Below the pieces are notes generated by a model, which was given only the letters and a program-made list of their open reading frames with translations, did not search any database and had not been told where the DNA came from. A stretch of 9,298 nucleotides of DNA from Deltaproteobacteria bacterium (GTDB lineage: Bacteria; Desulfobacterota; GWC2-55-46): positions 1 through 9,298 of the forward strand of contig JAKAIQ010000075.1 of assembly GCA_021825035.1 (NCBI GenBank), given 5' to 3'. The position numbers and the translations under genes were made by a program. Shown here one piece after another: positions 6,492 through 9,298 of this stretch. Numbering within the stretch: the stretch's first letter is position 1; each line of letters starts with the position of its first letter.

Positions 6492-7712
6492 CTAACCTGC
6501 TTGCCTTCGTAAGGGTACAATTTTAGCGTCTGATTTCAGCCTATCAAGGTAATCCGCCCACTGTTGCATCATCTTTTTCCGCTCCGCCAGGTGCGCCGTT
6601 CTGTTATATGCCCGGCCATTTGGGTCGCGCACGGCATGGGCTAATTGGTGTTCAATGAAATCGGGCCTTACCTGTAGCACTTCGTCGAGGATCGTCCGGG
6701 CCATTGCCCTGAAACCATGACCTGTCATCTCTTCTTTGCCGTATCCCATGCGCCTCAGAGCCGCGTTAACGGCGTTATTGCTCATAGGCCGGGCAAATGA
6801 TCGCCCGCATGGGAAGACATACCGACTGGCCCCGGTAAATGCCTGAAGCTCGCGCAGGATTTCCACGGCCTGTATTGACAGGGGGACAAGGTGCGGTTGC
6901 TTCATCTTCATACGTTCGGCGGGTATATTCCATTGCCCCGCGTCAAGGTCGATTTCCGCCCATTCAGCTTGTCTTAACTCCCCAGGGCGGACGAAGAGCA
7001 TCGGGGCAAGCCGTAGGGCGCATTTTACTACAAAGCCCCCCTCATAGCCGTCTATAGCTCTTAACAGTTGGGCAACCTTTGCCGGTTCGGTCATTGCGGC
7101 AAGGTGCGATTTTTGGGCCGGGGGTAGAGCGCCCTTTAAATCTGCTGTCGGGTCGCGGTCGGCTCGCCCCGTAGCAACCGCATATCGGAAAACCTGCCCG
7201 GCAATGGTCCGTACCCTGTGCGCGGTTTCCAGCGCCCCTCTTGATTCTATCCGGCGAAGCGCCGCCAGCAGTTCAAACGCCTTTATCTCTCCAATACACC
7301 GCCCACCAATCCACGGGAAGACATCGCGTTCAAGCCGTTTTATTGTCGTATTAGCATGACTGGCCGCCCATGTAGGGGAGAATTTGACATGCCATTCCCG
7401 CGCCACCACTTCAAAGCAGTTTTCAGCCTGAGCGGTTTTCGCCACCTTCTGTGCCTTGCGCACCTCGCCGGGGTCAATACCGGCTGCGACCTGCTTTCGC
7501 GCATCGGCCCGCTTGTCCCGTGCATCGCTTAAACTGACTTCGGGGTATGTACCGAAAGAAATGAGCTTCTCTTTGCCCTCAAAACGATACTTAAAACGCC
7601 ACCACTTGCCCCCTGTAGGCGTTATTTGAAGAAAAAGACCTTCACCGTCTGTTAGTTTATAGGGTTTTTGTTTGGGTTTTGCGTTGCGGGCTTTAGTATC
7701 AGTCATTGACAT
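6492..7712 (-). CDS. int: DUF4102/P4-family tyrosine integrase
   Basis: This 406-residue enzyme is a site-specific tyrosine recombinase that inserts and excises the island at the tmRNA 3' end. The N-terminal DUF4102 domain is clear (KPYKLTDGEGLFLQITPTGG at 16-35, WWRFKYRFEGKEKLISFGTY at 37-56). It is followed by a SAM-like arm/core-binding domain (about 100-200) and the catalytic domain: R242 in VRPGEL, the lysine in MKMKQPH (269 or 271), H332 and R335 in GHGFRAMA, H359 in HQLAH, and the nucleophile Y369 in AYNRT. All catalytic positions are present and the length is normal, so it is probably functional. The ATG at 7712 is preferred because GAGGT lies eight bases upstream. Its promoter is embedded in repeated GGGGTAAC motifs, suggesting self-regulation. 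It stops nine bases before the hsdM operon promoter. Confidence 0.96.
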   Translation of the reverse strand: MSMTDTKARNAKPKQKPYKLTDGEGLFLQITPTGGKWWRFKYRFEGKEKLISFGTYPEVSLSDARDKRADARKQVAAGIDPGEVRKAQKVAKTAQAENCFEVVAREWHVKFSPTWAASHANTTIKRLERDVFPWIGGRCIGEIKAFELLAALRRIESRGALETAHRVRTIAGQVFRYAVATGRADRDPTADLKGALPPAQKSHLAAMTEPAKVAQLLRAIDGYEGGFVVKCALRLAPMLFVRPGELRQAEWAEIDLDAGQWNIPAERMKMKQPHLVPLSIQAVEILRELQAFTGASRYVFPCGRSFARPMSNNAVNAALRRMGYGKEEMTGHGFRAMARTILDEVLQVRPDFIEHQLAHAVRDPNGRAYNRTAHLAERKKMMQQWADYLDRLKSDAKIVPLRRQAG

Positions 7713-7729
7713 GATGTTTTACCTCATTT

Positions 7730-7812
7730 GGGGGTAACAGTTTTGATTTGGGGGTAACTCGTGGCCAATGTTACCCCCAGTTACCCCTGATGTCAATAGA
7801 CTTTGTTACCCC
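7730..7812. repeat. Five GGGGTAAC motifs around the integrase promoter
   Basis: GGGGGTAAC occurs at 7730-7738 and 7750-7758 on the plus strand, each preceded by ATTT and 20 bases apart. The reverse complement GTTACCCC(C) occurs at 7770-7778, 7780-7787 and 7805-7812. The two groups face each other across about 7759-7769. The sites cover the -10 box and spacer, abut the -35 box, and flank the likely start point. Such repeats next to an integrase and attachment site are typical of arm-type integrase or excisionase binding sites; they could equally act as operators. The binding protein is inferred. Confidence 0.8.
7768..7796 (-). promoter_or_regulatory. Predicted integrase promoter overlapping the repeats
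   Basis: On the minus strand TTGACA (7796-7791, six of six) is followed after 17 bases by TAACAT (7773-7768, four of six). The -10 box is part of the repeat at 7770-7778, and the spacer contains the repeat at 7780-7787. Any protein that binds the repeats would therefore occlude RNA polymerase. Transcription would begin near 7761, about 50 bases before the integrase ATG. Confidence 0.6.
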
Positions 7813-7830
7813 TAATCGGACTATAGACAA

Positions 7831-7860
7831 TAAAAAACCTGCTGATTTTGCAGGCTTTTT
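7831..7860 (-). terminator. Intrinsic terminator downstream of the tmRNA
   Basis: On the minus strand CCTGC (7854-7850), a 7-base loop and GCAGG (7842-7838) are followed by TTTTTT and ATT. The stem is short but GC-rich, and an upstream A-run gives it partial symmetry. It ends about 40 bases beyond the mature tmRNA 3' end and before the integrase promoter. Because it lies on the island side of the junction, the tmRNA terminator is now supplied by the island. Confidence 0.7.
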
Positions 7861-7864
7861 ACAC

Positions 7865-7884
7865 TTCGTTGGATTTCGTTGGAT
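7865..7884. repeat. Tandem 10-bp repeat beside the attachment site
   Basis: TTCGTTGGAT occurs twice in succession (7865-7874 and 7875-7884), eight bases from the tmRNA 3' end. It lies on the island side between the attachment core and the terminator. It may be a recombinase or accessory-factor site, or a minor duplication. Confidence 0.7.
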
Positions 7885-7891
7885 TAATAAT

Positions 7892-7925
7892 TGGTGGAGG
7901 CGGCGGGAATCGAACCCGCGTCCGA
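7892..7925 (-). other. Probable island attachment site within the ssrA 3' end
   Basis: The tmRNA T-arm and acceptor 3' strand (minus-strand GCGGGTTCGATTCCCGC, then CGCCTCCACCA) are the usual crossover target of ssrA-integrating P4-like integrases. The intact tmRNA ends exactly where island sequence begins. The core length cannot be fixed because the other junction is outside the window. Confidence 0.6.
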
Positions 7926-8129
7926 AAACCCTTGACATTGAGCCGCTACATGCTTATCCGGCGTACGTTTAACCTCCTGAAGGCGCCCACCGGCGGGCTC
8001 CTTGGCGGAGGCTGTCCCGGCCTTAGGTCTCAGCCCGCCCTCGCGGGAAGGAAAGCGGGAAAAAGTCTGCGATTATGACGCCCTGCTCCAGGCTCCGCAA
8101 ACCAAAGCCCGGAAGGGCGTTAGCCGCGA

Positions 8130-8162
8130 TTAAGCGGCTAAGGCGTACTCGTAGTTGTTGGC
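8130..8162 (-). other. tmRNA tag-peptide reading frame (ANNYEYALAA)
   Basis: The resume codon is GCC at 8162-8160, followed by AAC AAC TAC GAG TAC GCC TTA GCC GCT and TAA at 8132-8130. The C-terminal ALAA is the conserved recognition element for ClpXP-type proteases. The first residues resemble tags I recall from Desulfobacterota such as Desulfovibrio (ANNYDYALAA), which gives a weak taxonomic hint. Confidence 0.95.
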
Positions 8163-8256
8163 GAGTATGTTTGTCCACCTGGTTACGGGTCGGTGGGACC
8201 CGGCATGCAGCCCAAGCCTCGATGTTCCCGTCGAAGCCTGTCGCCCCCATGTTGTT

Positions 8257-8285
8257 ATTATAATGAAAATCGACAGGTATTGCAA
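8257..8285 (-). promoter_or_regulatory. Predicted tmRNA promoter
   Basis: On the minus strand TTGCAA (8285-8280, four of six) is followed after 17 bases by a perfect TATAAT (8262-8257). The mature 5' G at 8248 lies nine bases beyond the -10 box, so transcription may start at or very near the mature end. The promoter lies wholly in the 63-base gap after the metallophosphoesterase gene, indicating independent transcription. Confidence 0.75.
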
Positions 8286-8311
8286 GGATTGCCTGCATAG
8301 ACGTTTCCAGG

Positions 8312-9028
8312 CTATCTGCCTTCGCGGAGCCTGTCCGCGAAATATCCGGGCAGGCCGCTTTCGACTATCGCAGACGCAACCCTCTCGGCGTCATAAGAAA
8401 GTCTTAAAAACTCCGACGCGATAGTTCCGTCTTTAATATCGAGCAATAAAAAACATGCGCGGGTGTCTCCGTCCTTGGGCTTTCCGACACTTCCGGCGTT
8501 TATGAATACCTTGCCGCCAAGGTCTTTCCTGTACGGCTTGTGCGTGTGCCCGTATATCATCACGTCCGCGTCCGCCTTTGCGGCCATCCGTATGAAAAAG
8601 CCGTCGTCTCTGTTCTCGGTCCAGTAGAGGTTATTTCTGGATGGCGTTGCGTGGAACAGCGCGATTTTAAGCCTCTCGCAGGTAAAGTCTATTCTGAACG
8701 GCAGGCTCAGCATGTATTCCTTTGTTTTCGGGGTTACATGTTCCTTCGTCCAGTTGAATCCCAGATCCATCATGCTCGCCTGCGTCCCGTTTTCATACCT
8801 GCATCCGCAGTGTTCTTTGTCCATGCCGACGGCTTCGTCGTAGTTCCCCTGCACACCTTCGATTCTATTTTCCACAAGGAATTCGGCGACCTCGTTGACA
8901 AAGGGCGCATAACCGCCGATGTCGCCAAGGTGATATATCTTGTCGGCTTTGCGCTCTATGGCCGCCTGGTATACGGCCCTGAGGGCGTCTATGTTGCCGT
9001 GTATATCGCCGAAGACTGCAAATTTCAT
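8312..9028 (-). CDS. Calcineurin-like metallophosphoesterase (YfcE-type)
   Basis: The product, 238 residues from the ATG at 9028, is a cytoplasmic binuclear-metal phosphoesterase. All metal-binding motifs are present: D8 and H10 in GDIHGN, D36 in HLGDIGGY, N62 in QGNYD, H126 in FHATP, and H161 and H163 in GHTH. An insert with C74-G-C76 after the GNYD motif is, as I recall, shared by a subgroup of these small phosphoesterases. The substrate is unknown; family members hydrolyse phosphodiesters or phosphomonoesters such as cyclic nucleotides. I chose 9028 because GGGAG lies seven bases upstream and the protein then starts directly with the beta strand MKFAVFGD. An in-frame GTG at 9055 would overlap the upstream gene. 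The gene starts 17 bases after the cysE-like stop, so the two are probably co-transcribed. Confidence 0.9.
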   Translation of the reverse strand: MKFAVFGDIHGNIDALRAVYQAAIERKADKIYHLGDIGGYAPFVNEVAEFLVENRIEGVQGNYDEAVGMDKEHCGCRYENGTQASMMDLGFNWTKEHVTPKTKEYMLSLPFRIDFTCERLKIALFHATPSRNNLYWTENRDDGFFIRMAAKADADVMIYGHTHKPYRKDLGGKVFINAGSVGKPKDGDTRACFLLLDIKDGTIASEFLRLSYDAERVASAIVESGLPGYFADRLREGR

Positions 9029-9045
9029 GGCCAGGCTCCCGCGGA

Positions 9046-9298
9046 TCAGCAGCACCCGCCGTTTTTGGCGTTATTATCGCAGCCGCATGTTGGCTCGCCG
9101 CCGGTGATAATGCTATTGATAATGGCGGCTGCACAGCCCACCCCCTTGTCCACGCTCAATGCGCCAAGCGTGACGCCCTGGTAGATTTTCACATTGTCAC
9201 CTATGACTGTCGTTTCGCCAACGACAATGCCTGTGCCATGATCTATGAAAAATGGTGTCCCAATTTTTGCACCCGGGTGAATATCTATGCCTGTCAAT
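9046..9298 (-). CDS. cysE: Serine O-acetyltransferase-like protein, 3' part, with a short Cys-rich end
   Basis: CysE acetylates serine with acetyl-CoA in the first step of cysteine synthesis, using a left-handed beta-helix built from hexapeptide repeats. The gene enters from the right edge and the visible frame shows typical CysE sequence: TGIDIHPGAKIG, FFIDHGTGIVVGETTVIGDN and VKIYQGVTLGALS, including the active-site Asp-His pair in IDHGTG. In normal CysE this continues with a KRHP segment carrying the second catalytic His and further hexapeptide turns. Here it changes after VDKG to about 25 unrelated residues with CGCDNNAKNGGCC at the end, then TGA. The C-terminal part of the fold is therefore absent. 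It may be a decayed or repurposed enzyme. The N-terminal half is outside the window, so its state is unknown. Confidence 0.8.
   Translation of the reverse strand, partial: LTGIDIHPGAKIGTPFFIDHGTGIVVGETTVIGDNVKIYQGVTLGALSVDKGVGCAAAIINSIITGGEPTCGCDNNAKNGGCC

Larger units (their letters stand above)
1..7891. mobile_element. Genomic island integrated at the 3' end of ssrA (one end only)
   Basis: A complete tyrosine integrase gene starts about 180 bases from the tmRNA 3' end and reads away from it, followed by a type I restriction-modification operon and an IS30-family element. Integrases of the DUF4102/P4 family are known to use the 3' ends of tRNA and tmRNA genes as attachment sites, regenerating the RNA gene at one junction. 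I see no second copy of the tmRNA 3' end within the window, so the other boundary lies to the left of position 1, or this is a remnant. The island assignment is an inference from this layout; the right boundary near 7892 is well supported. Confidence 0.8.
7892..8248 (-). ncRNA. ssrA: Transfer-messenger RNA (tmRNA)
   Basis: tmRNA rescues stalled ribosomes by acting first as an alanyl-tRNA and then as a short mRNA that adds a degradation tag. The 5' end GGGGGCGACAGGCTTCGACG has the conserved tmRNA start. The 3' end carries a T-arm (GCGGGTTCGATTCCCGC) and CCTCCACCA. The 7-bp acceptor stem GGGGGCG/CGCCUCC pairs fully with one G-U, fixing the ends at 8248 and 7892 (357 nt, encoded CCA included). 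The tag ORF encodes ANNYEYALAA. The intervening GC-rich segments are consistent with the usual pseudoknots, which I have not folded in detail. The 3' end also serves as the island attachment site and appears fully restored. Confidence 0.97.

Noticed and set aside
1..7891. A second copy of the tmRNA 3' end marking the far edge of the island
   Set aside because: I could not find one by reading the window; the distal attachment site must be outside it or lost.
7892..7925. A lone tRNA gene at the T-arm and CCA sequence
   Set aside because: The sequence is the 3' half of the tRNA-like domain of a tmRNA; the matching 5' acceptor strand and the tag ORF lie 320-350 bases away.
7748..8424. Several open frames of 60-90 codons across the tmRNA and its flanks, on both strands
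   Set aside because: They run through a structured RNA gene, have no recognisable protein similarity and no convincing ribosome sites.
9029..9055. In-frame GTG at 9055 as the metallophosphoesterase start
   Set aside because: It overlaps the upstream gene and adds nine residues before the first beta strand; the ATG at 9028 has GGGAG at good spacing.
8540..9184. A 214-codon plus-strand open frame
   Set aside because: It is antisense to the metallophosphoesterase and CysE-like genes, whose motifs are unmistakable; it shows no domain of its own.
1..9298. CRISPR array or other regularly spaced repeat array
   Set aside because: The only repeated motifs are the short GGGGTAAC copies and a 10-bp tandem pair, which lack CRISPR-like repeat and spacer lengths.

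Overview
The window looks like a bacterial chromosome, probably Gram-negative, carrying one end of a genomic island integrated at the 3' end of the tmRNA gene (ssrA). The tmRNA tag peptide ANNYEYALAA resembles tags I recall from Desulfobacterota and related deep-branching groups, but I cannot name a taxon. All genes except the partial transposase at the left edge lie on the minus strand, so the region reads from right to left.

Right side (about 7892-9298), chromosomal backbone: a serine acetyltransferase-like gene enters from the right edge. It ends early, replacing the usual C-terminal part of the fold with a short cysteine-rich tail. A calcineurin-like metallophosphoesterase follows 17 bases later, then a tmRNA gene with a well-formed sigma-70-type promoter. 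The tmRNA acceptor stem pairs perfectly and fixes both ends of the RNA (8248 to 7892).

Middle (about 6492-7891), recombination module: immediately downstream of the tmRNA 3' end are a 10-bp tandem repeat, a terminator hairpin, five copies of a GGGGTAAC motif surrounding a good promoter, and a complete DUF4102/P4-type tyrosine integrase. This is the usual layout of an island integrated in ssrA. The distal attachment site lies outside the window, to the left.

Left side (1-6491), cargo: a type I restriction-modification operon in the order hsdM-hsdS-rhuM-hsdR, tightly packed on one strand. A promoter just after the integrase stop codon starts a leader of about 110 nt. The leader can fold into mutually exclusive hairpins, one of them a strong intrinsic terminator ending just before the hsdM ribosome binding site, so every hsdM transcript must pass it. 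This looks like an attenuator or riboswitch-like control element that I do not recognise.

The operon's last gene, hsdR, is cut short by an IS30-family insertion sequence. The right end of that IS, with the transposase C-terminus and terminal inverted repeat, occupies about 1-197 and supplies the last codons and stop of hsdR. Methylation (HsdM2-HsdS) is probably intact, while restriction is probably lost because the C-terminal assembly domain of HsdR is missing. The most notable items are the hsdM leader, the IS30-truncated HsdR, the Cys-tailed truncated CysE, the operator-like repeats around the integrase promoter, and a perfect 13-bp palindrome inside rhuM.
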